Source: Paenibacillus sp. V4I7 (GTDB lineage Bacteria; Bacillota; Bacilli; Paenibacillales; NBRC-103111). From it: a stretch of DNA of 64,000 bases. The notes under the pieces were generated by a model. That model was not told where the DNA came from. It ran no database searches and was given only the letters and a program-made list of their open reading frames with translations. The translations under genes were made by a program, and so were the position numbers. The stretch is from the NCBI RefSeq assembly GCF_030817275.1, contig NZ_JAUSZD010000002.1, forward strand, positions 3,348,001 through 3,412,000. Direction: 5' to 3'. Below, one piece after another: positions 40,894 to 50,832 of the stretch (position 1 is its first letter; each line of letters begins with the position of its first letter).

Positions 40894-41361
40894 TTATAGT
40901 TTCTTACTCATTACATACCAGCTATCTGTCCGCTCCGGATAAAACTTATGTTCAATGACTTCATATTTGAGTCTTTTATACATACCTATGTTTTCTGGAA
41001 TTGACAACCGCACTTCAACTCTTAATTCTTGAATTCCACTTGACAATGCTTTGTTTTCTATAATATTTAATAGTGATTTACATATTCCTCTTCCGCGATA
41101 TTCTTGTAGAACCGAAACTCTGCCAATATACATATAATGATCCATGTATCTATATCTGGCGGAGCCTACAGCCATACTTCCGTTCCATGCTATTACGGCT
41201 CCACCACCTTCTTTAAAGATGTTTATAACATTTTGAATCGTCTCAGAAAGTGCTCCTGAAGGTGGATTCAGTTTCCCACTATATTCCATAAATGACTTTT
41301 GCATTGTACGAAATACAATGTCTGCTTCTTCTATTTTTGCTTCTCTAATTTCAAATAACAT
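40894..41361 (-). CDS. GNAT-family N-acetyltransferase
   Basis: A 155-residue acetyltransferase: IREAKIEEADIVFRTM, then YIGRVSVLQEYRGRGICKSLLNIIENKA with the QEYRGRGI acetyl-CoA loop, and IPENIGMYKRLKYEVIEHKFYPERTDSWYVMSKKL, the usual end of small-molecule GNATs. ATG 41361 is eight bases after GGAG. Substrate unknown. Confidence 0.85.
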   Translation of the reverse strand: MLFEIREAKIEEADIVFRTMQKSFMEYSGKLNPPSGALSETIQNVINIFKEGGGAVIAWNGSMAVGSARYRYMDHYMYIGRVSVLQEYRGRGICKSLLNIIENKALSSGIQELRVEVRLSIPENIGMYKRLKYEVIEHKFYPERTDSWYVMSKKL

Positions 41362-41437
41362 GCAACACACTCCATCCTTATTTGTGACGATTACTACAAA
41401 ACAAAAAAAAGCTCCTTAACAATCTATCGTTCATCAT

Positions 41438-41865
41438 TCAGCTATCACCCGATATTCTATATTTACTTTCAAAGAGTGTAATAAACTCTTCAATTTTAAT
41501 CGTACTTTGCTCAAGTGTTCTTAATTTCTGTTCATCAATATTTAGCAATCCACTCGCGTTTCCAGTAAATAAAGAAAAAAACTCTAAAAGACCAACATAC
41601 CATGCATTTCTTCCAGGGCAAGGGATCTTAAGTCTTCATCATATTGCTCAAATTCAACCGTACCTTTCAGGTCTAAATAAAACTCGATTTCGTCACAACA
41701 AATAGAAAAGCATCGCAAAGTCGAAGTCCACACTCTATATTCGGTTGATTTCAGTACGATTTCTCTTGCCACGGCTGGTGTCGTTCCTTGCTTCAATAGC
41801 GTTTTCGTTAGTCTCAAAATGCTCTGATAAACTTCCCAATCTTCTTCAAACTTTTCATCATTCAT
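41438..41865 (-). pseudogene. Hypothetical gene with probable frameshift near 41632
   Basis: The first frame gives 93 residues from ATG 41865 (site AAGGGAT) and ends with LALEEMHGMLVF at 41584. The next frame continues as coding-like sequence, LKIPCPGRNAWYVGLLEFFSLF through IDEQKLRTLEQSTIKIEEF to RISGDS, with stop at 41438. Joining them at about 41632-41636 gives a ~142-residue protein with the charged EQYDED next to LKIPCPG. The family is not recognised. Either a one-base indel broke the gene or the sequence has an error; the shorter protein alone is also possible. Confidence 0.5.
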
Positions 41866-41905
41866 ATTTTATCCCTTTACTTAGCGAGTTTTATTTCAAT
41901 TATTC

Positions 41906-42253
41906 TCAATCCTCACGTTTCTCATTTAACCATGTGTTCAAGATATCTTTTCCAGTTACAATCTCTATCGTCTTTATAAAAAACCATGTAAACCCAGAAT
42001 AGAAACCTATAAGTGGGTACCGAAACGATGCTGGCTTATTCCCCTCAAAATAGAAATGTCCTATCCACGATAAAAGGTAATGTATTAAGCCAAGAATCAG
42101 CGTTGCTTTTAGATCATAAAACAGAAATAACCAAGCCAAAAAAGCCGATAAAAAAGCAAAATAGTGCAGTATTTGATTGGTCTTATTCTGATGCTCTTTC
42201 AGATAATAATCTAAGTCGCGTTGAACTCGATATTTGAACTTCTTTAGTCTCAT
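41906..42253 (-). CDS. Mpo1/DUF962-like membrane protein
   Basis: A 115-residue protein with three or four hydrophobic segments. KEHQNKTNQILHYFAFLSAFLAWLFLF, then IHYLLSWIGHFYFEGNKPASFRYP match the DUF962 (YGL010w/Mpo1) pattern in which several histidines around GH-x3-E-x2-PA bind iron. Yeast Mpo1 is a 2-hydroxy fatty acid dioxygenase; bacterial members are uncharacterised. Twelve bp after the preceding coiled-coil protein gene, so the two form an operon. Confidence 0.72.
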   Translation of the reverse strand: MRLKKFKYRVQRDLDYYLKEHQNKTNQILHYFAFLSAFLAWLFLFYDLKATLILGLIHYLLSWIGHFYFEGNKPASFRYPLIGFYSGFTWFFIKTIEIVTGKDILNTWLNEKRED

Positions 42254-42265
42254 CTCAATTTTTCC

Positions 42266-42622
42266 TCATTTATCAGCGTCCATATCTTTATTTTTCTCAT
42301 TTACTTTGTTCGAATAATCTTCAAGTTCATCTTCAATTTCTGCATTAATCTTCTCAAGTTCCCTTTGTTCGGATTCACTACGTACTTCAAGTTCAAGTTC
42401 CTCTTCAATTTCCTCATTCGTCATATGAAAATCGTCACGATCCACGATGCCTAATCGTTCTTTCATTCTCTGAATATCTTCATACATTTTTTTGTTTCTT
42501 TGATGTGTACTTAGAACAAGCCCAAAAGTAACAGCCAGTAAAACGATTCCCCCAAATGGCCCTAGATAAATAGAAATCAGTATTGCAAAAATAATGGCTG
42601 TAATAATTCCAATAATCGTCAT
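42266..42622 (-). CDS. Membrane-anchored acidic coiled-coil protein
   Basis: A 118-residue protein. Two close N-terminal hydrophobic segments (IIGIITAIIFAILISIYLG and GGIVLLAVTFGLVLS) are followed by ~75 highly charged residues likely to form a coiled coil (EEIEEELELEVRSESEQRELEKI). No family recognised. ATG has AAAGGA. First gene of a unit with the DUF962-like gene. Confidence 0.6.
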   Translation of the reverse strand: MTIIGIITAIIFAILISIYLGPFGGIVLLAVTFGLVLSTHQRNKKMYEDIQRMKERLGIVDRDDFHMTNEEIEEELELEVRSESEQRELEKINAEIEDELEDYSNKVNEKNKDMDADK

Positions 42623-42674
42623 TGGTTATTCCTTTCGGTTGTTGATTAATTTTTTTCAAAACTTCCTTTGGTTT

Positions 42675-42703
42675 AATTCAATAAATCCCAAAATATCCCT
42701 GCA
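42675..42703. repeat. 29-bp dispersed repeat, copy 2
   Basis: Same sequence as 9954-9982 except one T for A at 42694, same orientation. It lies in the 160-bp gap between the coiled-coil protein gene and the end of the mmg/bkd-like operon. Confidence 0.6.
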
Positions 42704-42743
42704 CAAACTCCCCGTTTCTGAAAAATTCTTATGGTCGAATCAA

Positions 42744-42775
42744 AATGGACAGCCCGTGTGAAGTGACTGCCCATT
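42744..42775 (-). terminator. Probable terminator of the mmg/bkd-like operon
   Basis: Minus-strand AATGG-G-CAG and CTG-T-CCATT pair around an inner loop, followed by TTTGATT, directly after the hydroxybutyryl-CoA dehydrogenase stop. The T tract is short. Confidence 0.5.
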
Positions 42776-42782
42776 GATACCC

Positions 42783-43643
42783 TTATTTTAAACCATGATA
42801 CGAATAAAACCCCTGACCAGATTTACGCCCCAAACGCCCCGCTTTCACATACTTCCGCAGTAATGGACACGGACGATATTTCGAATCCTTAAAGCCTTCA
42901 TAAAGGATTTCCATGATGGATAGGCATGTATCCAACCCGATGAAATCAGCCAACTCTAGCGGTCCCATGGGATGCTTCATGCCGAGCTTCATCACGGTAT
43001 CGACCGATTCAACAGATGCAACTCCTTCATAAACGGTAAAAACAGCTTCGTTAATCATCGGCATCAAGATACGATTCGACACAAATCCAGGGAAGTCTTT
43101 CACTTCCACAGGGGTCTTCCCCATCTTTTCACTCAATTTGTATACAGCTTCGAACACTCCCTGCGAGGTTTCCAAACCACGGATGACTTCAACTAAAGGC
43201 ATAACCGGTACTGGGTTCATGAAATGCATGCCTATCACATGGGACGGACGCCCCGTCACCGCGGCAATTTCGGTAATGGGAAGCGATGACGTATTCGATG
43301 CCAAGATTGCCATCGGTGGGCAAATGATATCCAGCCTTTGGAATAGTGAAGTTTTCAACACCATATTCTCTGAAATAGCTTCTATCACAAAATCTACCTG
43401 TTCCGCTTGTTCTAGTTGCTCCGCAGGATGTATTCGACTTAGAATTTCAGCCTTCCTCGCTTCTGAAAGACCTCCTTTCTCAATACCTCTAGATAGTTGT
43501 TTGTTTATCGAAGCTAATCCTTTGTCAATAAAATCCATGGAAATATCATGCAACAGCACCTTCATGCCCGAAGCTGCAGCAACTTGAACGATTCCGCTCC
43601 CCATTTGTCCCGCACCTACAACCATGATAGTCTGTATTTTCAT
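42783..43643 (-). CDS. mmgB: 3-hydroxybutyryl-CoA dehydrogenase
   Basis: A 286-residue NAD-dependent dehydrogenase. The Rossmann motif VVGAGQMGSGI is at 8-18. The catalytic region holds SNTSSLPITEIA, IGMHFMNPVPVMPLVEVI with the catalytic histidine, and FPGFVSNRILMPMINEA; the C-terminus has DTVMKLGMKHPMGPLELADFIGLD. It oxidises 3-hydroxybutyryl-CoA to acetoacetyl-CoA. It is the last gene of the eleven-gene operon, directly after the thiolase, as in the mmg operon of B. subtilis (order mmgA-mmgB). GGGGGTGG precedes the ATG. Confidence 0.92.
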   Translation of the reverse strand: MKIQTIMVVGAGQMGSGIVQVAAASGMKVLLHDISMDFIDKGLASINKQLSRGIEKGGLSEARKAEILSRIHPAEQLEQAEQVDFVIEAISENMVLKTSLFQRLDIICPPMAILASNTSSLPITEIAAVTGRPSHVIGMHFMNPVPVMPLVEVIRGLETSQGVFEAVYKLSEKMGKTPVEVKDFPGFVSNRILMPMINEAVFTVYEGVASVESVDTVMKLGMKHPMGPLELADFIGLDTCLSIMEILYEGFKDSKYRPCPLLRKYVKAGRLGRKSGQGFYSYHGLK

Positions 43644-43664
43644 CTATCCACCCCCACCATAAAC

Positions 43665-44844
43665 TTATGGATCTACATGCAAAAGAATGGCGTCTCCTTG
43701 AGCTGCTCCGCTGCATATCGCGGCAATGCCATAGCCACCGCCAATTCTCCGCAGTTCATGGATCAAAGTAAGTATGATTCGCGCCCCACTGGCGCCAATG
43801 GGATGACCAAGTGCAATCGCTCCGCCATTTACGTTGACTAGCTCCGAATTCCAGCCAAGTAATCTACCACTGATCAGCATGACAGCCGCAAAGGCCTCAT
43901 TCACCTCAAACCTGTCGATTTGCTCCAAAGACAAACCTGTTTTGACGCAGCAGCTTCAGAATTGCCAGAGCCGGTGTGATCGCGATATATGGCGCTCTTT
44001 CCCCAACGGCTGCGTGACCTACAATTCTAGCCAGAGGCCTTATCCCCTGAGAAACAGCCTTTTCTTTGGACATAACCACCATGGCGGCAGCGCCGTCATT
44101 AACGCCGGGGGCGTTACCCGCCGTTATGGTGCCATCCTTCATTAAAGCAGGCAACCCGGCAAGCTTATCCAGGCTTGTATCTGTTCGAGGTCCTTCGTCT
44201 TGATCAATCTCTTTCTTCCCTTGTTTACTCTCGATAGCTACAGCGACAATTTCCTCCGCAAAATATCCCTTATTCATCGCTTCTACGGCACGAATATGAC
44301 TGCGAAGAGCCCAGTCATCCTGATCTTTGCGGCTAATTCCAAACTCTGCGGCAACCGTGCTGCCATGATCGATCATATGCACGTTGTGAAATGAACACCA
44401 TAAACCATCATGAATCATGAGATCCACGAGGCTTTGATCCCCCATTCTTGATCCCCACCGGGCGCTTGGCAGGGCAAACGGTGCGTTGCTCATGCTTTCC
44501 ATCCCGCCGGCTACAATAATATCTGCATCTCCTGAACGTATGATTTGATCGGCCATTGTCACACTTCTCAGCCCGGAAGCACACACTTTGTTAATGGTCT
44601 CCGTCGTCACGCTCCAGTCCAGACCAGCCCATCGGGCAGCCTGACGAGAGGGAATTTGTCCCGAACCTCCCTGCAGCACCATCCCCATAAGCACTTCGTT
44701 AATTGTTGCCGGATCAATCGAAGATCGGAGGATCGCCTCTTTTATCACTATTCCTCCGAGAACGACAGCGGGAACATCTTTTAAGGCACCGCCAAACTTA
44801 GCGAACGGCGTTCGGGCACCGCCCGCAATTACACTTTCCCTCAT
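43665..44844 (-). pseudogene. mmgA: Acetyl-CoA acetyltransferase (thiolase) with one-base frameshift
   Basis: Starting at ATG 44844, the first frame gives the N-terminal thiolase domain with nucleophile C88 in NKVCASGLRSV and MSNAPFALPSAR, up to [11 protein letters not shown]. The frame then goes wrong and stops. The C-terminal part, from [21 protein letters not shown] through [17 protein letters not shown] to the second cysteine in [14 protein letters not shown], continues in another frame. One extra base at about 43944 (CGT-C-AAAACA) explains the break; removing it restores a ~392-residue enzyme with all catalytic residues. Either a recent inactivation or a sequencing error. Confidence 0.85.
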
Positions 44845-44866
44845 GGATCCGCCCCCCCCATCGTTC

Positions 44867-45511
44867 TCAATAAATGATCGTTTCTTGATCATATTGTTCC
44901 AAATAATACTTAACCCGCTGCATGAACCGGCTGCAAATCAACCCGTCTACAATCCGGTGATCATAGGAAAGGCAAAGGTTGGCTATCGATCGGATCGCAA
45001 TCATTTCCTGAATGACTACGGGCTTACGTACGATGGACTCAAAAGTCAGTATGGCCGCCTGCGGATTATGAATGATTGGACAGGAAAGCAAGGATCCTAC
45101 CGAGCCGGTGTTACTAAATGTAAATGAACCCTCAACGAAATCGGAAGGCAGCAAGGAACCACTTCGCGCCCTCATGACCAACTCAACCATCTCAATCGCG
45201 ATTCCTGCTATGGATTTACGATCCGCATGATAAATCACAGGTGTTACGAGGGTATCGTCGGCATTAGCAACAACTATGGATAGGTTGATATCTTTTTTGA
45301 AAAGAATGCTGCCCGATTGCCAGCTTGAATTCAGCATGGGGAACTCCTTCAAGGCATTCACGATCGGTTTCAATACGAACGGGCTAAGCGAAAGCGGGAG
45401 GCCCTCTCTACGCATAAAGGTGTCTTTCAACTCTTGCCGCAAGACGACGAGGTTACTGACATCCACTTCGATCATCATCCAAGCATGGGGATTCTCAGAG
45501 TTACTCTGCAT
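44867..45511 (-). CDS. 2-oxoacid dehydrogenase E2, catalytic domain only (lipoyl and E1/E3-binding domains missing)
   Basis: A 214-residue protein that corresponds only to the acyltransferase domain of a branched-chain E2 (BkdB): it begins inside the first catalytic helix with PHAWMMIEVDVS, continues with LNSSW, FSNTGSVGS and PQAAIL, and ends with the active-site DHRIVDGL. A complete E2 has about 400-430 residues with an N-terminal lipoyl domain and a peripheral-subunit-binding domain; neither is present, and only 12 bp separate this gene from E1beta. The ATG has AAGGAGG, so translation is expected. It cannot carry lipoate itself; it may be inactive or need another E2. Confidence 0.85.
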   Translation of the reverse strand: MQSNSENPHAWMMIEVDVSNLVVLRQELKDTFMRREGLPLSLSPFVLKPIVNALKEFPMLNSSWQSGSILFKKDINLSIVVANADDTLVTPVIYHADRKSIAGIAIEMVELVMRARSGSLLPSDFVEGSFTFSNTGSVGSLLSCPIIHNPQAAILTFESIVRKPVVIQEMIAIRSIANLCLSYDHRIVDGLICSRFMQRVKYYLEQYDQETIIY

Positions 45512-45523
45512 ACCCAGCCTCCT

Positions 45524-46504
45524 TCAGATTTCCGCTAATTGGCGCATGGCTTCTTTGACGATGTCGACATTCGGCAGGTAAAACTTCTCTAAGGTTGGCG
45601 CCATGCCAACAGGGGGAATATCGGGAGGGCAGCATCTCATAATAGGTGCATCCAACTCGTACAACAGATGTTCCGCTATTAGAGCTGATATTTCAGCACC
45701 AATGCCACCTGTTTTATTATCTTCGTGTACGATCAATATTTTACCGGTTTTGGCTGCCGCCTCATAAATGGCAGGTTTATCGAGTGGATGAAGCGTCCGC
45801 AAATCCAATACCTCAGTACTAATTCCTTCTTGCTCCAGCTCAAACGCAGCTTTTATCGCATAATGTACCGACAAACCGTAGGCAATCACAGTGATATCCG
45901 TACCCTCGCGCCTTATGGCTGCCTTGCCAATTGGGACGGTGTAATCTTCTTCAGGTACTTCATCTGATATCGAAAGATAGCATTTCTTATGTTCGAAAAA
46001 AAGGACAGGATCCTCGTCCCGCACTGCTGCTTTCAGCAAACCTTTGGCATCATATGCGGTAGACGGCGCAACAATCTTGAGTCCTGGCGTGCCAAAAAAG
46101 ACGGATTCCGGACACTGTGAGTGATATAATCCGCCTCCGCCTGTCGCGCCGTAAGGTGCGCGAATAACGATCGGACAATGCCAGTCGTTGTTCGATCGAT
46201 ACCGAATTTTCGCTGCCTCACTTATGATTTGATTAGCCGCTGGGAAAATAAAATCAGCAAATTGAATCTCAGCTATCGGCCTCATACCGACCATAGCAGC
46301 TCCAATCGCGACACCCACAATGGCAGATTCAGAGAGAGGCGTGTCAAGAACTCTCAATTCACCGAACCGATCGCGCATGCCTTTCGTCGCATTCAAAACG
46401 CCGCCCTTCCCAATATCCTCTCCGAGCACAAAAACATGCTCATCGCGTTCCATCTCTTCTATCATCGCACGGCGAATGGCCTCCAAGTACGTTAAGATTG
46501 GCAT
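45524..46504 (-). CDS. bkdAB: Branched-chain 2-oxoacid dehydrogenase E1 beta subunit
   Basis: A 326-residue transketolase-type subunit. LGEDIGKGGVLNATKGMRDRFGELRVLDTPLSESAIVGVAIG, the AEIQFADFIFPAANQI segment, APYGATGGGGLYHSQCPE and the end VGMAPTLEKFYLP are diagnostic for BkdAB/PdhB-type proteins; the HSQ motif and branched-chain-like context favour BkdAB. With E1alpha it decarboxylates 2-ketoisovalerate and related acids, using TPP. The start directly follows the E1alpha stop. No E3 gene (lpdV) is in the operon. Confidence 0.9.
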   Translation of the reverse strand: MPILTYLEAIRRAMIEEMERDEHVFVLGEDIGKGGVLNATKGMRDRFGELRVLDTPLSESAIVGVAIGAAMVGMRPIAEIQFADFIFPAANQIISEAAKIRYRSNNDWHCPIVIRAPYGATGGGGLYHSQCPESVFFGTPGLKIVAPSTAYDAKGLLKAAVRDEDPVLFFEHKKCYLSISDEVPEEDYTVPIGKAAIRREGTDITVIAYGLSVHYAIKAAFELEQEGISTEVLDLRTLHPLDKPAIYEAAAKTGKILIVHEDNKTGGIGAEISALIAEHLLYELDAPIMRCCPPDIPPVGMAPTLEKFYLPNVDIVKEAMRQLAEI

Positions 46505-47515
46505 CTAAGCATCACCCCCATCTTCCGCATAAACATGTCTTAATACATCCTCAGGGGCCGGATAAGGGGCTTTTTCTGCATATTTCGTTGCTTCATTCAC
46601 TTCTTTTGTAACACTCTCATTCAGCACTTGTTCGATCTCTTCTGACATAACGCCGCATTCGATCAAATAACGACGAAACCGCTGCAAGCCGTCCTGCTCC
46701 TTATGGTATTCCACCTCTTCTTTCGTTCGGTACAGCATATCGTCATCCGCAGTGGAATGCGGCGGGATCCGATAAAGCATCGCTTCAATCAATGTCGGTC
46801 CATACCCGCGAATGGCACGCTCCCTCGCTTCTTTGACCGCGCGATACACCTCCAGAGTGTCATTGCCGTCAACACGCTGACCTGGGAAGCCATAGCCTGA
46901 GGCACGATCAACAACGCGCCCGGCTACTTGTCTGTGTGCAGGAATGGAAATGGCATACTGGTTATTTTCGCATAAGAAGATAACAGGCAGCTTAAATACA
47001 CCGGCAAAATTGAACGCTTCGTGCACATCCCCTTGGTTACTCGCCCCTTCACCAAAGCTGACGAAAGCGACATGATCTTCCTTCCTCATCATAGCCGTCA
47101 GTGCGATGCCGACAGCGTGTAGGGTCTGCGTGGCAACCGGACTTGATCCTGAAACGATATGATGCTTTTTATAGCCAAAATGCCCAGGCATTTGCCTGCC
47201 TCCGTTAACGTCCTCAGCTTTGAATAAGGCTGCCAGCATGAGTTCTCGTACCGTCATGCCCACCGTTAAGACAAAGGCATAATCCCTGTAATAAGGCAGA
47301 AAATAGTCATGCTGCTTATTTAATGCGAACGCCGCTGCTACTTGGGTCGCCTCTTGACCAACACTAGAGATATGAAAGGCTGTTTTACCTGACCGTTGAA
47401 GAAGTGTTGCTCGCTCGTCAAACTTTCTCGCTTTGAGCATGAAGGTATACATCTTCAGCACCTGTTCATCGGTTAAACCGAGCTGTTGATGCTTAGTAAC
47501 CTGCTGAGAAGACAT
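46505..47515 (-). CDS. bkdAA: Branched-chain 2-oxoacid dehydrogenase E1 alpha subunit
   Basis: A 336-residue TPP-dependent subunit. The TPP motif GEGASNQGDVHEAFNFAG and the NN at its end (CENN) lie at about 155-185. HISSVGQEATQVAAAFAL, YYRDYAF and PGHFGYKKHHIVSGSSPVATQ are typical of BkdAA. RIPPHSTADDDMLYRTKEEVE holds the region phosphorylated in the human homologue. It follows IcmF by 24 bp with GGAGGAA before the ATG. The products, isobutyryl-, isovaleryl- and 2-methylbutyryl-CoA, feed IcmF and the acyl-CoA dehydrogenases. Confidence 0.92.
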   Translation of the reverse strand: MSSQQVTKHQQLGLTDEQVLKMYTFMLKARKFDERATLLQRSGKTAFHISSVGQEATQVAAAFALNKQHDYFLPYYRDYAFVLTVGMTVRELMLAALFKAEDVNGGRQMPGHFGYKKHHIVSGSSPVATQTLHAVGIALTAMMRKEDHVAFVSFGEGASNQGDVHEAFNFAGVFKLPVIFLCENNQYAISIPAHRQVAGRVVDRASGYGFPGQRVDGNDTLEVYRAVKEARERAIRGYGPTLIEAMLYRIPPHSTADDDMLYRTKEEVEYHKEQDGLQRFRRYLIECGVMSEEIEQVLNESVTKEVNEATKYAEKAPYPAPEDVLRHVYAEDGGDA

Positions 47516-47539
47516 TGGAATTCCTCCTCTCTCCTGCTG

Positions 47540-50500
47540 CTACATATTTCTGCGATATTGCCCGCCTACCTGATAAAGCGCGTGAGTAATTTGACCCAAG
47601 CTTGCAACCTTGACCGTTTCCATCAATTCGGCGAAAATGTTGCCACCTTCAAGCGCAATTTGCTGCAGCTTTGCCAAAGCCTTGGGTGATTCTGCTAGGT
47701 GCCTCGATAGAAACTCCCTGAGATTCGTAATTTGCTGCTCTTTTTCTTTCGACGTTGCGCGAGCTAACGGGATATTCATATCTTCATCTTTGGAAGGATT
47801 AGGATGAAGGAACGTATTTACCCCAATAATGGGTAGCTCGCCATGATGTTTTTTCATTTCATACAGCATCGATTCATTTTGGATTTTACCCCTTTGATAC
47901 TGAGACTCCATAGCTCCGAGTACACCGCCCCTTTCGCTGATTCGTTCTAATTCCTGCAACACAGCCTCCTCAACCAAATCGGTCAATTCCTCGATGATAA
48001 ACGAACCCTGCAGCATGTTTTCGTTTTTAACAAAACCAAGTTCTTTTGTAATGATTAATTGAATCGCCATCGCTCGACGTACGGATTCCTCCGTTGGTGT
48101 TGTAATAGCCTCGTCATAAGAATTCGTATGCAGCGAGTTACAGTTATCAAGAAGGGCCATCAGTGCTTGCAGCGTGGTTCGGATATCATTAAAATCAATC
48201 TCCTGCGCGTGCAGAGAACGCCCCGACGTTTGGATATGATATTTCAGCTTTTGGCTGCGTTCATTAGCGTTGTATTTGTTCTTCATAACGGCAGCCCATA
48301 TTCGGCGGGCCACCCGTCCAATCACGGTATATTCGGGATCAAGTCCATTGCTGAAAAAGAAGGACAGATTGGGTGCAAAGTCATCAATCGACATGCCTCT
48401 AGCCAAATAATACTCAACATATGTAAATCCGTTTGCTAGTGTAAAAGCGAGCTGTGAGATCGGATTCGCCCCTGCCTCCGCAATATGATAGCCCGAAATA
48501 GAAACCGAGTAATAATTACGGACTTCATGATCGATAAAATATTGCTGAATATCGCCCATCATCCGCAGTGCGAACTCTGTGGAAAAAATGCATGTATTCT
48601 GCCCCTGATCCTCCTTCAAAATGTCAGCCTGTACTGTCCCCCTCACCGATTTCAGCGTCTGCCCGCGGATCTGCTTCGCCTCCACGTCCGTTGGCCGTCT
48701 ACCCTGCTCTCGGAAGAAGCGTTCGATCTGGAAGTCGATCGCCGTGTTCATGTACATCGCGAGAAGTATTGGAGCAGGACCGTTAATCGTCATTGAAACC
48801 GAAGTCAACGGATCGCATAGATCGAACCCGGCATACAGCTTTTTCATGTCGTCTAGAGAACAGACACTGACCCCGCTCTCACCGATCTTGCCGTAAATGT
48901 CCTGCCGTTCATCAGGATCCTCGCCATACAAGGTAACGGAGTCAAAAGCAGTGCTAAGACGTTTGGCTGGATCGTTCTGAGATAAATAATGAAATCGTAG
49001 ATTGGTGCGTTCCGGTGTTCCTTCGCCCGCAAACTGGCGTTTAGGATCCTCCGCTGTTCGTTTGAAAGGAAAAACACCTGCTGTAAAGGGAAATTCCCCC
49101 GGAACATTCTCACGGTACATCCAGCGAATGAGATCTCCTTCATCACGGTATTTAGGCAAGCTCACCTTCGGGATATCCAGGCCTGACAAGCTTGACGTTG
49201 TTAGCTCTGTCACGAATTCTTTATCCCTTACTCGGGTAGTTAATGTTTTGCCTGTGTATTTTCTTTGCAGCTCCGGCCACTGGGCGAGTAGATGGCGAGT
49301 TTCTTTTTGCATGCGGTTCTCGACATTCATCTTAAGTGATTGCAGCACAGAAATACTTTCGTCTACTCCAAGCTCTTGCTTTAGTGCTATTATCGCCCCT
49401 TCAATTTGATAACAGGTAGTGGCCAGCTCTGCTTCCCTATCTGCAAACGCGTGATACGCCCGTACAGTATTTGCGATTTCTCCTAAATACCGTGTGCGGT
49501 CAGTTGGAATGACGATATGCGTCTTAGCAACAGCATGACCAGTTGAAAAGCCCTGAACAGGCCATTGCAAAGCACATTTTTGATTCAAGGTATCGATGAG
49601 TGCATGGAATAATGTATCCACGCCAGCATCGTTAAATTGACTAGCCATCGTTCCATAGACAGGCATGGTTTCAAAATCTAAATCAAATAAACCGTGATTT
49701 CTCTGAACTTGCTTCTTCACATCCCGAAGTGCATCCGCAGAACCTCTTCGGTCGAATTTATTAATCGCGATTAGGTCTGCGTAATCAAGCATATCAATCT
49801 TCTCTAATTGCGAAGGCGCACCGAATTCGCTTGTCATCACATAGAGCGATACATCGGCTACATCGGTGATCTGATGATCACCTTGACCAATTCCGCTGGT
49901 TTCCACCAAAACGAGATCAAAGCCGGCCGCCTTCAAGATGGCAATGGCAGGAGCGATTGCAAGGGACAGCTCATTACCCGAGCCCCGTGTTGCCATACTC
50001 CGCATATACACGCGGTCATTGTGAACAGCGTTCATGCGGATGCGATCTCCGAGCAAAGCGCCACCACTTCGCTGCTTAGTTGGATCGACCGATAGGATGG
50101 CGATCGTTTTGTCCGGGAACTGACGCAGAAAACGCTGGACTATTTCATCGGTCAGGGAGCTTTTACCCGCTCCGCCTGTGCCTGTGATGCCAACAACCGG
50201 GCATATGGCCCCACTCAACTGCATGTTACTTAATGTCTCTATCTCCGATACTGATTCCTTGCTTTCACAAGCTAGTTCGGCAGCAGTAATGAAGCGGGCT
50301 ATCGACCTATGATCTTTGATTTGCTCTACTCCGCCTACATCGTAACCTTGAGCATAGCCAGAAACCGTACTAAAATCACACTCCTTCATCATGAAGTTAA
50401 TCATCCCTTGCAAGCCAAGCTCCCTTCCATCATCAGGCGAAAATAGGCGAGTAACGCCAAAGTCATGAAGCATTTTGATTTCCGAAGGAAGGATCACACC

Positions 50501-50815
50501 CCCGCCGCCGCCGAAGACTTTGATCTCGGGTGCCCCTTTTTCCCGCAATAAATCAATCATATAAGTAAAGTACTCGACGTGACCGCCTTGATAGGAGGAT
50601 ACGGCAATTCCCTGAACGTCCTCCTGAATAGCTGCTTGCACAATCTCCTTAACGGATCGGTTATGCCCTAGATGGATGACCTCCGCTCCACTGGCTTGAA
50701 GAATTCGCCGCATGATCGTAATGGACACATCGTGGCCGTCAAATAAAGCTGAAGCCGTTACGAATCTCACCTTATGCTTCGCACGATAGTTGGTTTCCGA
50801 ACCCACAGTTGACAC
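47540..50815 (-). CDS. icmF: Fused isobutyryl-CoA mutase (IcmF)
   Basis: A 1091-residue coenzyme B12 enzyme. The N-terminal B12 domain has DGHDVSI with the cobalt histidine about residue 28, then GGHVEYF and VFGGGGGV. The middle MeaI-type G-protein chaperone carries the P-loop [36 protein letters not shown] and NKFDRRG. The C-terminal mutase domain includes [18 protein letters not shown] sequence ([14 protein letters not shown]), [21 protein letters not shown] and [17 protein letters not shown]. IcmF interconverts isobutyryl-CoA and n-butyryl-CoA, and isovaleryl- and pivalyl-CoA. GTG 50815 has GGGAGGTG; an earlier TTG overlapping the previous stop is less likely. Confidence 0.95.
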   Translation of the reverse strand: MSTVGSETNYRAKHKVRFVTASALFDGHDVSITIMRRILQASGAEVIHLGHNRSVKEIVQAAIQEDVQGIAVSSYQGGHVEYFTYMIDLLREKGAPEIKVFGGGGGVILPSEIKMLHDFGVTRLFSPDDGRELGLQGMINFMMKECDFSTVSGYAQGYDVGGVEQIKDHRSIARFITAAELACESKESVSEIETLSNMQLSGAICPVVGITGTGGAGKSSLTDEIVQRFLRQFPDKTIAILSVDPTKQRSGGALLGDRIRMNAVHNDRVYMRSMATRGSGNELSLAIAPAIAILKAAGFDLVLVETSGIGQGDHQITDVADVSLYVMTSEFGAPSQLEKIDMLDYADLIAINKFDRRGSADALRDVKKQVQRNHGLFDLDFETMPVYGTMASQFNDAGVDTLFHALIDTLNQKCALQWPVQGFSTGHAVAKTHIVIPTDRTRYLGEIANTVRAYHAFADREAELATTCYQIEGAIIALKQELGVDESISVLQSLKMNVENRMQKETRHLLAQWPELQRKYTGKTLTTRVRDKEFVTELTTSSLSGLDIPKVSLPKYRDEGDLIRWMYRENVPGEFPFTAGVFPFKRTAEDPKRQFAGEGTPERTNLRFHYLSQNDPAKRLSTAFDSVTLYGEDPDERQDIYGKIGESGVSVCSLDDMKKLYAGFDLCDPLTSVSMTINGPAPILLAMYMNTAIDFQIERFFREQGRRPTDVEAKQIRGQTLKSVRGTVQADILKEDQGQNTCIFSTEFALRMMGDIQQYFIDHEVRNYYSVSISGYHIAEAGANPISQLAFTLANGFTYVEYYLARGMSIDDFAPNLSFFFSNGLDPEYTVIGRVARRIWAAVMKNKYNANERSQKLKYHIQTSGRSLHAQEIDFNDIRTTLQALMALLDNCNSLHTNSYDEAITTPTEESVRRAMAIQLIITKELGFVKNENMLQGSFIIEELTDLVEEAVLQELERISERGGVLGAMESQYQRGKIQNESMLYEMKKHHGELPIIGVNTFLHPNPSKDEDMNIPLARATSKEKEQQITNLREFLSRHLAESPKALAKLQQIALEGGNIFAELMETVKVASLGQITHALYQVGGQYRRNM

Positions 50816-50832
50816 GGCTGCACCTCCCTTCC

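Noticed and set aside
43138..43587. 149-residue plus-strand frame inside the hydroxybutyryl-CoA dehydrogenase gene
   Set aside because: Antisense to a clear enzyme gene, no ribosome site, no recognisable fold.
44852..44859. C8 tract just before the thiolase start
   Set aside because: On the coding strand it is the G-rich Shine-Dalgarno region; no frame is affected by its length.
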